Source: Bathynomus jamesi (Eukaryota; Arthropoda; Malacostraca; Isopoda; Cirolanidae). From it: a stretch of DNA of 64,000 bases. Where the stretch lies: contig JAJOZX010001080.1 in assembly GCA_023014485.1 (NCBI GenBank), positions 434,001 through 498,000 of the forward strand, read 5' to 3'. The notes beneath the pieces are model-generated. The model saw only the letters and a program-made list of their open reading frames with translations. It had not been told where the DNA came from and searched no databases. Positions 21,181 to 32,950 of the stretch are shown here, piece by piece (position 1 is the stretch's first letter; each line of letters begins with the position of its first letter). Made by a program: the position numbers and the translations under genes.

Positions 21181-21252
21181 GTAACCACCCGGGAATCGAA
21201 CCCGGGATCTTCCGATTGCCGGTCAGATGCGATAACCATTACACCATGGGCC
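21181..21252 (-). tRNA. tRNA-like sequence, tandem unit 2 (probable pseudogene)
   Basis: Same sequence as unit 1 with one or two substitutions (GTCAGATGC where unit 1 has GTCACATGC, restoring an anticodon-stem pair). Confidence 0.5.
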
Positions 21253-21496
21253 TCACTCTTCCAAATGCCGTAATTCTTCTACATACTCGCAGAAACCAAT
21301 GCCCCAAGGGGGCACCTCCCGCATGCCGTAACATTATATACATTTAACTGCAAACACGCAGTATAATTAACGTAAAGAACGACGCTTTGTATAGGAGACT
21401 TATCCGCGCAAGATGAGAGCGAAAGAACGAAACAATTGAAAAAATGAGGTACCCACCCGGGAATCGAACCCGGGATCTTCCGATTGCCGGTCAGAT

Positions 21497-21567
21497 GCCC
21501 ATGGTGTAATGGTTATCGCATCTGACCGGCAATCGGAAGATCCCGGGTTCAATTCCCGGGTGGTTAC
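21497..21567 (+). tRNA. tRNA-like sequence in the inverted terminal unit
   Basis: Plus-strand copy, GCCCATGGTGTAATGG to GGGTGGTTAC, lacking the first G. The T loop is TTCAATT instead of TTCGATT. The partial unit 3 copy (21450-21497, minus) faces it directly. Confidence 0.5.
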
Positions 21568-21670
21568 CTCATTTTTTCATTTGTTTCGTTCTCTCTCTCT
21601 CGTCTTGCGCGGAATATCTCCTATACAAGCGTCGTTCTTTACGTTAATTATACTGCGTGTTTGCAGTTAA

Positions 21671-22486
<816 letters not shown>

Positions 22487-22487
22487 T

Positions 22488-22613
22488 ATTAAGGTTAAGT
22501 TAGGTTACGTAATGTTAGATTAGCTTTGGTCAAGTTAATCATATTATTTCGATTAAGTTAAATGACGCCATCCACAATTGAAAATGTGAAAATGTCGTGG
22601 TTCCGCAAGGCAA
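22488..22613. mobile_element. TTAGG-core MITE (family M4), partial copy 1
   Basis: TTAGG-like run at left (AGGTTAAGTTAGGTTACG), then the family terminus GCCATCCACAATTGAAAATG ... ATGTCGTGGTTCCGCAAGGC. The other terminus is missing. Confidence 0.6.
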
Positions 22614-23120
22614 CTAAACGCGCGCGCGCCTGTATGTATGCGTGTGTGTGTGTGTGTGTTGTGTGCGTGTGTATACAAAATAGAGTAAAATAATGAAATG
22701 CGTGTACATTTGTTTTACGAAAAATGCAAAATTAATCAAATCTTTAGAACAAAAACAACACTGCAAGAAACTTAATTCGTTCAATGAAACCACGAAAGGA
22801 CAAAAAACAAGTAAACAAAATAATAATAGCAAAAAAAAACAATAAAAACAATAAAATATATCCCAAATTACATGAAAAATTGAATTACTCATTTTGTTTA
22901 ACTGATTATCGTACAATTAATGGAAATCTTGTTGCATTTCGGAAGGCGCAATTAACTTGCTTTTGTTTTATTTAAACTTATTACTTTAATGTTTTATTGT
23001 TTTGTTTACAACTTGTTTGAGTCCTAAATTGCTTTGTCTTTTTTTGTTTTAGCTGCATTGAATACTTGCGTCACGTGACGTTGCTTAAAATATTCGCGCA
23101 TGCGTCGTGTCCACGTCACA

Positions 23121-23292
23121 GCTCCGCTTTCCGTTTGATTAACGCGGTTAAGTGACGTTGGGTCTGTTCAGTAATAGGATTGGGTGATCGTCCTCCTCGT
23201 CTAGATGATGCAGTGATTCGTAGATGGTTCGAACCCCGCGTAAAACTGTAGTTCCTTTCGTCACGTGATCTTTGTCGTTACGGATAACCCCA
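23121..23292 (+). mobile_element. 5S-rRNA-derived SINE (family S3), copy 1
   Basis: Has GGTTAAGTGACGTTGGGTCTG, a diverged 5S internal-control-region segment, followed by the family core GTTCGAACCCCGCGTAAAAC and TAGTTCCTTTCGTCACGTGA. The head is diverged. Confidence 0.6.
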
Positions 23293-23356
23293 AACATTAT
23301 CACACACGTACGTGCTAAATGGGTCCATTTGTAGACTCGTGTGCGTTTGGTCTTGA

Positions 23357-23593
23357 CTACCTTAAGAAACCGCGACAATCTTTAGGATACACGCAGAGCT
23401 CATCGCGACACGACTGTGCGTGTAACGACATTAGCGATGTAGCCATAGTTTCGGAGTTATTTTTTATTTAGGGTCATTAAATATCATGAAAAACGGGATA
23501 TAATAAAGATTAGGTTAGGTTAGGTTTGGCTAGGTTAGGCTAGGTTAAATTATTTAGTTTAGGTTAAATATCGCCATCCATAACTGAAAATAT
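23357..23593. mobile_element. TTAGG-core MITE (M4), copy 2
   Basis: Starts CTACCTTAAGAAACCGCGAC AATCTTTAGGAT, has TTAGG units at 23508-23550, then TATCGCCATCCATAACTGAA, the inner part of the opposite terminus, cut by (GT)n. Shows the element order terminus-TTAGG core-terminus. Confidence 0.7.
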
Positions 23594-24423
23594 GTGTGTG
23601 TGTGTGTGTATGTGTGTGTGTGTGTGTGTGCGCGCGCGCGCGCGAACGTTTTATGAATTAAATTTACGAAATAGATTTTTTTTTAATACAATCTACAACA
23701 AATTAATTTTTTAAACTTGTTTAAATGAAACAAATAGGAAATAAATTAGCATAAAGTGACTAAAAACATGTTAACGTAACATCCTGATTACAGCTGACAT
23801 GAGTGTAAATTCCTTCCGAGCAACTGTAAATATTAATTACAGTTCATGTCAACTGGACAAAATAGAGAAAATTAAATAAGAAATAAAAATGAAGCCGACA
23901 TGATTTCATTTCACAAACAAAAAGGTTAATAGATGACATATCTCAAAATAATATGACTCATTTTTATCCTCAGAATGTTCAAGTATGATTACTTCACACT
24001 TTGAGATATTCCTATTCTCATTGATCGTCCCAAAATGGGAGTAATCGAAGTGGGAATTACGAATTAGGGAAGTGTGTTCCCTGATTTAGAGAAAAGTATG
24101 AAAAAAGAGGATGTGAGGAATTGCGTGCCCGAAGGGTATTCTCTGATTTAAAGTATGAATTTCTCCATTGGGAATGGATCGGTTTGGGAATTGCCTTCTT
24201 TGATATCCCCATTTTGGGATTTCTCATTCCTAACCCAAGGCTGGAATGGGAATGATGAGCGAGAGTGGGAACAGACTTGGAGAGAAGACTGATACACAGT
24301 CCTAATTCTACAATAGTGAGTCACAAGTGGAAATGTAACGATTCAATTATCCAGATGTGGGTTAAAAGTAGTATGGGTGTACACAAGAACTCCAAATAGA
24401 GTAACGAGTGAAAAGTGCCAGAA
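23594..24423. other. Spacer, (GT)n(GC)n then AT-rich sequence
   Basis: (GT)n at about 23594-23643 followed by AT-rich sequence with repeated TGGGAATT/GGGAAT words (24000-24260) that resemble 30700-30960. No gene seen. Confidence 0.4.
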
Positions 24424-24593
24424 ACTGGCACAGTGCAGTGGTCTAACCAAGATAATGGGACCCAGTGCGTTAACTTTTGTATTATTATTATTATATTGTT
24501 ACCAGCACCAACGGGAATCGAAACCCCGACCTCGATGTCTTCATTTCGCTTATAGGGAAACGGTTTTACCCACTGAGCCACCACAGAAGCTGG
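24424..24593 (-). mobile_element. tRNA-derived SINE (S2), copy 2
   Basis: Minus strand: AGTGGGTAAAACCGTTTCCC (A-box region) and B-box-like GGGGTTTCGATTCCC. Starts and ends as at 3511-3659. Confidence 0.65.
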
Positions 24594-24775
24594 CTTGAAT
24601 ACTTTTTTAGCTTTTGTTTGACATCTTTCGTTCATGGACCGAACATCTTCGTCCATTACAACCTTTACAATTGATCGGGCTGTAACCAACCCATACAAAC
24701 ACCCCCGATTAAAAAAAAAATTGGTTTTATTATTAGTATTATTCAAAACTGTTGATGAAGATACAGCGAATTATA

Positions 24776-24856
24776 CACAGTGTCCATAAATCATCTTTAC
24801 AAATTCAACTTGCATTTAAATGAACTTGTAAAGATAATTAATTTATGGTCACACTG
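24776..24856. mobile_element. 81-bp hairpin MITE flanked by TA
   Basis: CACAGTGTCCATAAATCATC at the left and the inverse of CAGTGTGACCATAAATTAAT at the right, flanked by TA on both sides, consistent with a Tc1/mariner-type non-autonomous element. Confidence 0.65.
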
Positions 24857-24959
24857 TATTTCAAAAATTCATTCCTTGTTTACATACGAAGTTAATTGTT
24901 CTTGAAAAATAGTTGGAAACAGTGTTGTCAATTTCCAATTTACAGTTACAGGTTAATTT

Positions 24960-24995
<36 letters not shown>

Positions 24996-25000
24996 ATCGG

Positions 25001-25147
25001 ATACCTTACGAAATAGCGACAATCTTTAGGATGCACACAAAGCTTATCGCGACAAGCGGTGTTGACATAGATTCGGACTTATTTTTTATTGAAAGGAAAG
25101 TAATATAAAGGAGGGTAGCTAATGTTAAGTTAGGTTAGGTTAGATTA
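25001..25147. mobile_element. TTAGG-core MITE (M4), copy 3 (one end)
   Basis: ATACCTTACGAAATAGCGAC AATCTTTAGGAT terminus through to GTTAAGTTAGGTTAGGTTAG. The opposite terminus is not present. Confidence 0.65.
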
Positions 25148-25300
25148 GCGAGTACCTCACTATTTAATGACTTAACAGAAGAAAACCTTCGAGCCCTCAA
25201 TTGAGTCCCAAACACTTATCATGCCCTTCTCGGTTCGATGGCATTATGATAAGGTAAATTAAATTTGGTTGCTTAGCTTTTGGGCATATGCGAAGATGAG

Positions 25301-25340
<40 letters not shown>

Positions 25341-25907
25341 TGTGTGTGTGTGTGTGTGTGTGTTCCTTCTTGGAATTTATATCATTTCTCCAAACAAGAA
25401 TTCATCAGAACAATAAACTCCAAAACTGCGAGTACAGATTTCCACCCGCAGGGAGAACCTCGAGATCTGCCCAGAAAAGCGGGAGTTCAGTGCCATGATT
25501 GGGGTAAGGGATGACTTAGGTGGGAGGAAGGGGGTGGGGGGGGAGAGGGAACTTAAATCGCGCTTGAAATCACTCTTTAAAAATTGCTCCTAAATCGATT
25601 CCAGAGGATGTGTATCCCGGGAAACAAGTTTGAACAATCTCATTGCCATGATATCATTCATGTTGTGCGGTCGCCGTTTCTAAGTGATACAGTCTTTCGT
25701 CGTGGCACTCTTAATAAGTGGATTATACGGAGTGGCACTAACTACGTTCAGTAGTCAAGTTTAGTTAGAAGGAATTTGTTTCATACTTAAGAGGGGGTTT
25801 TTAAGGTAAATTTGTGAAATATATATATATATATATATGTAGTGGTGGTAGTGTATATAATGTGTTTGTGAAAGTGGTTAAATGTAATGTTGACAGTGGT
25901 AGTCAAA

Positions 25908-25959
<52 letters not shown>

Positions 25960-27060
25960 CGCATCGCGGTGTTTCATCGCAAATATTTTCTTAATATTAT
26001 TCACCATTTTCTTTTGAATGAACATAGGCCTAGGTTAGTATCTTAAAAAAAATACCTCAAAAATACATGTTTTAATGCGAGCGTGGACCTACTAGATGTA
26101 AGTAGGCTTTGGCCCAAACACATTTTGCTTCAAATTTTTTATATATCAATGTAAGTCATAAAGTAGGCCTATAATGGGCAAATGGCATATAGCATTTGCG
26201 ATGTGCCCACGTATTGGACCTCTACCCAGTCATTTGGTCGACGGACACTTTATCAATACTCCAATAAACGAAATTAACCTAACCTAACTGAAACTAAATA
26301 AGCCATGGCCAATCTAGCGTAACCTAACCTAACTTAATTAAGCCTGCCCTAACCTACCTTAATCGAGGCCAAAATAATTTGTTAAAGAACTGATTAAATG
26401 CCACGTTGGTAGAATAACGTTAGTCCAACCCTAGAGAGAGAGAGAGAGAGAGAGAGTTTCCTGTATATAGAGACTAAAAATGCATCACTGGTTTATTTGC
26501 TCGAGTTCTAGGCTTAGGTAGGTTAGGTTAGGTTAGGTTAGGTAGGCACTAAGTCACACTAGGCTATATTGTAACTTACTAGCCAGGCTGGATTTGATAT
26601 TTTTTAAACTAATTTTATGATGGTTATCAATTTCAACAAAACCTAATCTTTTTTTTTCAAATCCAAAAAATTATCCATTTTCTGCTTTTTTTGACTTGAA
26701 AGTACTTGGTGACGTGATAGGCCTACTAGGGTAAGAGTAGGTACGTTACGGTGACGTGATAGGCCTATAATAATAACCAGTCAGTTTTCAATATTAGTGA
26801 CAAAAATAACTGAACTCGCCTCACCCTATTAAAAAAAATCTATTTTGCTGTAGTAGAAGGCATTAGCGTGACTATCTCATGTTCACAAAGGTCGTAAGTA
26901 TGAATCAGTGCGAAGTAAAGCCATGAACAGTAATGTCTGTTAGCAGTCACATTTGATCAATATTACATATTTTACACATTTCCTCAGTATGAATGCGAGT
27001 TACTAGTAAAATGACAGATACTATAACGATTTTATATGTAAACCATTAAAAAGGTCATCT
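25148..27060. other. Long spacer with microsatellites and TTAGG-type runs
   Basis: (GT)n at 25303-25362, (TA)n at 25819-25836 and 25911-25957, (GA)n at 26433-26456. TTAGG runs lie at 26272-26400 (degenerate) and 26517-26548 (clean), with a solo M3 end at 26069-26112. No convincing coding sequence. Confidence 0.5.
26517..26548. repeat. Interstitial TTAGG run
   Basis: About five consecutive GGTTA units. Confidence 0.8.
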
Positions 27061-27228
27061 GACCTCGGGGACCTACGGCTTTACGTGGCATCCGAACCAC
27101 CTTATAAGGGTCACTACATAATCTGAACGCGGAAGACGGTACCCCATCCAACTACTGAACGGATCAACGTCGCTTAACTTCGCTGATTTAACCGGAAGCG
27201 GTGCTTTGACGTAGCCAGGAACCATGCC
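27061..27228 (-). mobile_element. 5S-rRNA-derived SINE (S3), copy 2
   Basis: Minus strand: CACCGCTTCCGGTTAAATCA, GCGAAGTTAAGCGACGTTGA and GTTGGATGGGGTACCGTCTT, which follow the internal control region of 5S rRNA (AAGTTAAGC-x-ACGT and TGGATGGG-x-GACC), then GGTTCGGATGCCACG and the shared core. Confidence 0.75.
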
Positions 27229-27425
27229 TTGCTTTAATGCGTGCGTATTAACAGTTATAAAGTTATTAACACTAAAAATAACCTCCGAGAATTTAGGTCC
27301 ATTAACAAAATTGAGTCACTAAATATGCAGTATTCTCAATTATTTCTGAGATTATGTTCATTTTCGCCTTTTTAACCTTGAAGCGATTACACGAACAAAA
27401 TCGAATTTCATAATGTCGACGTTCA

Positions 27426-27515
27426 ACCTTATGCAGGTCAACCTTCTTCTATTTTGACCTTATACAGGTCAACCCTATTCCAATTCGACCTTATGCAGGT
27501 CAACCCTATTCCAGT
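27426..27515. repeat. 31-bp tandem repeat, about 3 units
   Basis: Units starting ACCTTATGCAGGTCAACC at 27426, 27457 and 27488. Confidence 0.85.
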
Positions 27516-27585
27516 TCATGCATTTAAGATTTAATATTTCAAGTGAATGTGACTAACCTATTGTATATATATATATATATATATA

Positions 27586-27804
27586 CCTTTCCACCTTTCA
27601 AATGTTCCGTGAGATGATTCCTCATTTCACGAAGGTCAAGCTTGTCACCCCCTCCTCTCGAGTTGGCCTGGTGAAGTAGTGAGTTCGTTTCTTGTACTCT
27701 CCACCTCACATAGCCAGGCACGCCCGGCTCATCGGGGATTGTTCTGAGCCAGGCGTCTAGTCTTCTTTTGAAGATGTCTACTGCAACACCATTCGTGTTC
27801 CTTA
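27586..27804 (-). pseudogene. L2-like LINE, C-terminal end
   Basis: Minus strand reads LRNTNGVAVDIFKRRLDAWL and then RTIPDEPGVPGYVRWRVQET, the terminal segment of the same LINE family as 20033-20740, then the tail GTGACAAGCTTGACCTTCGT and GGAAAGGTATATATA. It abuts a PLE-A fragment at 27805. Confidence 0.8.
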
Positions 27805-27805
27805 G

Positions 27806-28340
27806 GGAAAGGATTTGCACACGCGTGTAAAACAGCATCAATATTCCGTTAGGACAGGACAGTCGTCCAGTGCCCTTTTTTGTCCATTTGTCAGAGTTAT
27901 CCATTGTATTGATTGGAATAATGCTTCAGTTTTGTTTCACTCTAGCAACATTGTTATTAGAAATATTCTTGAGTCTGTTATTATCCAACTTACAAATAAC
28001 TTTAACATGAGCAAAGGTCTTTTTCAACTCGATCCCGTTATTTTGAATTCGTTCAGAATGGATTTAGACAAGAAGGGCAGAGTGTTAAAACGTTGGTAAT
28101 TTTTCCTTATAAATTTGTATGCTCCTCTAACAATTTTTATTTTTCAAGTTATTTTTATTTTTTTTATTTTTTTTGTGACCAATATATCATTCAGGCATTA
28201 TCTATTTTTTAAAATTGGTTGTAAACAATCCATTTGATCTTGTGTTGAATTCGGGCAAAGTGCTAAAATTGGTAGTTTTTCTAACAAATTTGTATGCTCC
28301 TCCCACAATTTTTATTTCTATATTTATTATACAGTATATA

Positions 28341-28381
<41 letters not shown>

Positions 28382-28538
28382 AACCTATATAGAGTCTTGA
28401 ACTCTTTATTTACTTCAGTGTTCCTGAGGATGTCATTAGACGAAAGCGCTTGAGCACCACTCTGTGTTTCCTTCCCTTCGTGGTTTTATTCATCATAAAT
28501 ATTTTTCACGTGTTACTTTCGTGAAATAACTTTCATAT
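27806..28538 (+). mobile_element. PLE-A fragment: GIY-YIG tail and complete 3' end
   Basis: Begins inside the GIY-YIG region (GKDLHTR position), keeps the coding tail to 28099, the 3' UTR, (TA)n at 28336-28378, the hammerhead-like core (CTGAGGA at 28424-28430) and the terminal ATTTTTCACGTGTTACTTTC segment. Confidence 0.85.
27815..28099 (+). pseudogene. PLE-A polyprotein C-terminus
   Basis: Ninety-four codons matching the last part of the other family A proteins (HQYSVRTGQSSSALF, CIDWNNASVLFHSSNIV, ESVIIQLTNNFNMSKG, DLDKKGRVL). A frameshift near 27885 sits in a T run (CCCTTTTTTG), so FVHLSELSH of the other copies reads CPFVRVIH here. The nuclease core is missing. Confidence 0.85.
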
Positions 28539-28559
28539 ATATATATATTTCAGATTTTA

Positions 28560-28790
28560 AGTGAAAATACTTGACCAAACCTAACCTAGCGTTACCTATA
28601 CAGGCATAATGTAACGTAACCTAACCCAAGCAATTTGAACTAACTTGAATTAAATCTACCTGCATTAAATCGAATTATTTGACCTTTTCCAGATTCGGAA
28701 ATGTTATTGCATACCTTAACCTAATTTAATTTAACCTAACTTAATATCACCTAGCTTAACCAAACCTAACCTATCATAACCTAACCTCGA
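28560..28790. repeat. AACCT-rich degenerate telomere-type tract
   Basis: Many CCTAACC/TAACCT words interspersed with unique sequence, including GGCATAATGTAACGTAACC, related to GGTAACATTATGCCCG at 3817. Confidence 0.6.
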
Positions 28791-28862
28791 AACAATGTTT
28801 AGTCGTGAGCAGCAAGGCTAATAAATAGAATACTGGGTCTTATTTTTGTAATTTTGAATGTA

Positions 28863-29034
28863 CATGGTGCTTCAAAAAACGTTGCTACTTAATTTGAAAA
28901 AAAAATGGCATTATTAAAAAACAAGCAAAATAAATACGCAAATACTTACATAAACAAAAAAAACACAAACTATAAGTGCTAAGCAAGAACATATTAGCTC
29001 TATATAAGTGGTAACATTTTTTGGAAGCACCCTG
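28863..29034. mobile_element. Tc1/mariner-type MITE
   Basis: Flanked by TA (28861-28862, 29035-29036). Ends CATGGTGCTTCAAAAAACGT and inverse of CAGGGTGCTTCCAAAAAATG. 172 bp, no coding capacity. Confidence 0.8.
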
Positions 29035-29040
29035 TAAATC

Positions 29041-29680
29041 TAAAGGTGCTTGTTTGGCCTCATCTAGAATATGCTGTACAGTTTTGGTCGTCCTATATCA
29101 GGGGTGGCGAACATTTTTACAGTCGCGTGCCAAAAAACCATGTAAACCATAAAAAAAATTCCCGTGCACACCAAAGTTTTATATATATTACACCAAATTA
29201 TAAACATTAAGTCTACTATTTTATACTCATTATTGCAACGTTATTGCATTTTGCTTAGGCGTGCCAGGCAAATTTGATCGCGTGCCATAGGTTCGCCACC
29301 ATTGCCCTATATGAAGAAGGCCGCGCAACAAAGCTTATTCTAACGTTACGTGGTAAAACATAGGAAGAGATACTTAAAAAGTTGAATTTGTAACTCTTAA
29401 AACTCGGCGTTTAAGAGGCGAATTACGTAATTCAAATGTTTAAAATGTTCAGTAGGTTTGATAATGTAAATTAGGAGAATTTATTTAACTTGGACGACAA
29501 GAACAAAACATAAAAAATTTGAGACAAACGTTGCGAAGGAGTTTTTTCACCTAGTGGGGAGGTGGAATAACCTACCCGCGGGGATCGTGGCAAGCACTTG
29601 AGGTTACACGTTTTTAAGAAAAGGTTGGATAGGTGTTTTAGTAACATCAATTTGCATTAAAGGGCGGGGTAAATTGGGGG
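29041..29680 (+). pseudogene. Heavily decayed CR1-type LINE 3' half, split by a hAT MITE
   Basis: Reads in pieces LVWPHLEYAVQFWSS, then after the nested insertion ATKLILTLRG, KMFSRFDNVN, EVE-x-PTRG and FKKRLDRC, recognisable as the CR1 region around LVRPHLEYAVQFW and WN-x-LP. Many stops and shifts. A hAT MITE interrupts it at 29099-29304, so the LINE is older than that insertion. Confidence 0.75.
29099..29304. mobile_element. hAT MITE nested in the CR1 remnant
   Basis: CAGGGGTGGCGAAC at the left and inverse of CAATGGTGGCGAACC at the right. 8-bp flanks TCCTATAT and CCCTATAT (7 of 8 match). Confidence 0.85.
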
Positions 29681-30543
29681 GGGGGGGGTAATTTTTAGTT
29701 AGTATAGGTTAGTGATGTTCTCTTTCGCGATAAATGTAATAGGAGGTGCTGGTCGGGTCTGGTTTCAGAGCGCTGAGAGTTCTCAGATGATGGGAAGTTT
29801 GATGAGATCTCTTGGGAGCCAAAACCTTCGAAAAGTCTTACTCACCTTCAGGGAAGCTACTTAGAGTAGAACTTCAGTTTTAAAGAATAGTAGTAATAGT
29901 AGTAGTACAGCAAAATTTCGCAGAAAAAAAATTATGCATATTATGCATTATTATTCCCCCATAATGCATCGGGGATTCTTAAATTGTAGGTCTGGTCAGC
30001 TGGAGGTGCTCTCTGGACCGATGTTCCTTTATCTAGGTAATTCCTATGCGAAAGACGCAATATAAATTACTATATGATAACTATTCGGTACGGTTGCTTT
30101 GGCAGGCTACGGAGAAATGGTACGACGACGAAATGATGACTTATACATAACAAATAAATAAAAAATTCCATAAAAAAAAATGGATGGTGTACTTTAGGTT
30201 AAATAGTTTAGTATTCATGCTATCCTTTATTCCCCCCCCCCGTCTTCTAATGCGTAACTGAGTACACGAAATAAGCGTACGCATGGTGTGAATGAACTCT
30301 GAAGCTATTTTCTTTATTATACTTTTTCTTACTTTCTTATAAATCTTCTTTCACCACTTTTTTGTCAACAGTGGCAGGTGTAGGAGGGAGAGAGAACCTT
30401 GTCTGCTCAATAGTTTATTATTACTAATATTACTGTGCAAAAGCTTTACATGTCTATGAGTATAAGCATGTCTTTAGTATTCTTATTTCGTGGGATTTCT
30501 AACTTTTCTACTAGAGGCTAGTCTAGAGTGCTAGCCTAGAGTG
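29681..30543. other. Spacer without recognised features
   Basis: Includes G-run (29677-29690), C-run (30233-30241) and AT-rich sequence. No coding or repeat call is supported. Confidence 0.4.
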
Positions 30544-30632
30544 CAATGATGTAGGACTAGAGACCGGTCTCGAGACCTTTTCTTCTGGTCTCGGTCTCGG
30601 TCTCGGCCATGGTGGTCTCTACTACATCACTG
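30544..30632. mobile_element. 89-bp hAT-like MITE
   Basis: CAATGATGTAGGACTAGAGACC and inverse of CAGTGATGTAGTAGAGACC, with GGTCTC repeats inside. 8-bp flanks CTAGAGTG and TTAGAGTG (7 of 8). Confidence 0.75.
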
Positions 30633-31530
30633 TTAGAGTGGATTTTATGGTCTTTGCTAGCCTGTAACTATCTAACTCTAGCCTAACCTAACCTGGACCA
30701 AAGTGGGAAATCCGTGGATAAGGATGATATTCTCATCCTCAGCTTTCCCACGTTTGGACGCGAAATGAAGTGGGAATCACATTGAGTGGGCTCATACCCC
30801 GTCACAGACCTTTTTTTATACCCTTTCCCAAATATGGAATTCCCGCTTCGAGGATTTCCAATTTTAGACCTCGAAATAGGAATGACAATGAGGGAAATAT
30901 AACACTGGTTAACACTCATTTTATTGCCAATCATATTAGAGTGATTTTGGGGTAACTTTGTGGTGTTGATTCCGAATATGACATCGGTTTTGCTAGATTG
31001 GCTCTAATTTATGAGATAATTGGTACCCCATTGAAACACGTAAAAATGCAAAAAATTTAATGTTCAGGCGGAGCCTACTTACAAATCGCATTGAAATTGT
31101 CTCAAATCATACAAAAGTAAACACATGAAATACATAATGGCATTTTATTCGGTCTCACCATCTAGAATGTTCCGGTAGTTTCCCATATGCACGCGTTATG
31201 GTTACGTTTCCTATTAATTGAGGGTATTCATTATCTCAAGAACTAGAGCCAAATCGGAAAAACTACTTTCATTTTGGAATTCAGCAACCCCAAAATACCC
31301 TAAATTCGTACGAATTTCCTTGGCAACGAAAAATTTTTTTTTTTTGTTGAGCTGTGTAATAGATTGATAGTGACAAAATATACCGATGCTATTGATGTTC
31401 CCAAACCTCATAAGTATCAAAACCTCATAAGTATCAAACCCTCATAAGTATCAAAACCTCATAAGTATCAAAACCTCATAAGTATCAAAACTACAATTTG
31501 CAGAAGTTAAAGAGAGAATAATATCTAATG
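30633..31530. other. Spacer with direct repeats of TAAGTATCAAAAC
   Basis: A 19-bp tandem repeat CCTCATAAGTATCAAAA (about five units) at 31406-31490. Elsewhere AT-rich sequence without recognised genes. Confidence 0.5.
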
Positions 31531-31850
31531 CGGTGCAGTGGTTTTCAACCTCTTCTATCTCAAGGCACCCCAGTGCCATACGTTCTTCTTTCGCGGCACC
31601 CCAAACGATTTTCATCTCCCCATTGTTCAACATGCAGCTCCCACCCACCCTCGAAACCCACTCCAACACTCCTTAACTTCAAAGCGAGCCTATATAACTT
31701 CCTTGCCCACGTAACAAATTGCGAAAATTTAATTTTCATTTGAAATTTGCGTATTTTCACTAACTTTTCAATTACTTATTTTTGGCATTTTGGTGAAATT
31801 TCTCGGCGCTCGTAGGAGGCACCATGTGGCACTCCAGTTAGGAAACACTG
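31531..31850. mobile_element. hAT MITE with perfect 8-bp target duplication
   Basis: Flanked by ATCTAATG at 31523-31530 and 31851-31858. Ends contain CAGTGGTTTTCAACC and inverse of CAGTGTTTCCTAACTGG. 320 bp. Confidence 0.88.
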
Positions 31851-32134
31851 ATCTAATGTATTGAAGCATTTATGAGCGTTGAAACCTAATTGTTAAGACG
31901 GGAAAGAAGCGATTGTGGAATCTAATTTCTTATACGATTAGTGACACTTAGTGCCAATAAGAATTAAAGCGAAAAAATTAAAAAAAAAAAAAATTAGGGG
32001 AAGGTGGGGCTCAACATGTTTGGGAATATCACAATCGATACACAAACTGTATCATGTTGATCACATTTCACTGTAAACAGACTTCCGCTCTTTGACTGAA
32101 ATAAGGTAGTTTAGTGTAAATTGATACAACTTTA

Positions 32135-32243
32135 AGGTCGGCCACACGGAGGATCGTCTTGCGACTCACGACTGACGACTTGAGTCGTCACGATCCAAGT
32201 CGTGAGTCGTGAGTGGCAAGACGATCCTGTGTGCGGCCGGCCT
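32135..32243. mobile_element. Palindromic MITE family M5, copy 1
   Basis: Nearly a single hairpin: AGGTCGGCCACACGGAGGAT CGTCTTGCGACTCACGACTG at the left pairs with the right half. Other copies 52600-52818 (expanded) and 62753-62843 (truncated). Confidence 0.75.
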
Positions 32244-32325
32244 AACATGGACTTCAGTTAAGTGATAAATTTATAATTATTGGGTGAACCAATATTATTA
32301 TTATTATTTTCTGGGTATTGAGACT

Positions 32326-32367
32326 GAAATTCACACACACACACACACACACACACACGTATATATA

Positions 32368-32400
<33 letters not shown>

Positions 32401-32402
32401 AT

Positions 32403-32435
<33 letters not shown>
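32326..32435. repeat. (CA)n(TA)n compound microsatellite
   Basis: CA run then several TA runs with small interruptions. Confidence 0.9.
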
Positions 32436-32436
<1 letters not shown>

Positions 32437-32908
32437 TACACTCGATGTGTTCATAGCTTAAATACAAAGATAAAAAAATTAAAAAAAATTTCACAAAGAG
32501 TTTCATTCTGCCCATACTCCCATTTCAGCATTTCAGAGTACGAACAAGCAGCTCGCAGCAGCATTGCCAAACAAACAGGGGGTCAAAGTATTCACGAGAC
32601 CTCCATACCACTAAAAGCAACAATGTTCCGTGTTATCCCACAGAATATTAATTTTAGCGAAGTTTTCATTAGTTTATATAGCAAACACTCGTTATTATCA
32701 GTCCTGGTGTATGATTCTTCAGGAGCTAGATGTACCACAAGTTTCCTCCCCATATATATATATATATTATATATATATATAAAACTTTACTTTAAAATAT
32801 TTGCTGCATAAACTAGTTTTACGTAGGCCTATAGAAATTTTTATATTTTCTTATTTTAGTTTTTCATCGGACGATAAATGATGTGGTAGAGAGTTGCTCT
32901 CCTCAAAC

Positions 32909-32950
32909 ATGGGTTGCTTTGGAGATTCTAGTGACGTTCAACCAATAAAG
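32909..32950 (+). CDS. SLC44A1: SLC44A1-like choline transporter, coding exon 1
   Basis: Fourteen codons, MGCFGDSSDVQPIK, followed by the donor GTAATG at 32951. N-terminal MGC is characteristic of CTL1/SLC44A1 proteins (an N-myristoylation/palmitoylation-like start). The exon ends in phase 0 and joins in frame to VNGHELSTPIPGDEEF of the exon at 48921, giving MGC...GPVKNRSC, the family's N-terminal layout. Expected role: plasma- or mitochondrial-membrane choline and ethanolamine transport, multi-pass. The exon is tiny and could not be called alone. The call rests on the Met-Gly-Cys start, the donor and the match in frame and phase with three downstream exons. Upstream sequence (32850-32908) would be 5' UTR; no promoter element is evident. 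Confidence 0.72.

Larger units (their letters stand above)
20837..21673. repeat. 266-bp tandem array of tRNA-like units ending in an inverted copy
   Basis: Units start AACGTAAAGAACGACGC at 20837, 21103 and 21369 (period 266 bp). Units 1 and 2 are complete. Unit 3 breaks at about 21497 within its tRNA-like part and is joined head-on to an inverted unit running to 21673, so the last two form a fold-back. Each unit holds one tRNA-like sequence, a GAGAGAGAG stretch and the conserved ATGCCCCAAGGGGGCAC stem. Confidence 0.92.

Noticed and set aside
20881..21600. Functional tRNA gene cluster
   Set aside because: Acceptor stem pairs poorly and position 33 is not T, so tRNA-like pseudogenes or a tRNA-derived repeat are more likely.
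25401..25504. Possible exon between an AAG acceptor-like site and GTAAGG
   Set aside because: Two of three frames are partly open but none shows a protein-like motif, the acceptor lacks a strong pyrimidine tract and no partner exon is evident.
27426..27515. CRISPR-like direct repeats
   Set aside because: The 31-bp units are contiguous without unique spacers, and the genome is eukaryotic.
31406..31490. Regulatory array of TAAGTATCAAAAC repeats
   Set aside because: A simple short tandem repeat with no other supporting signal.
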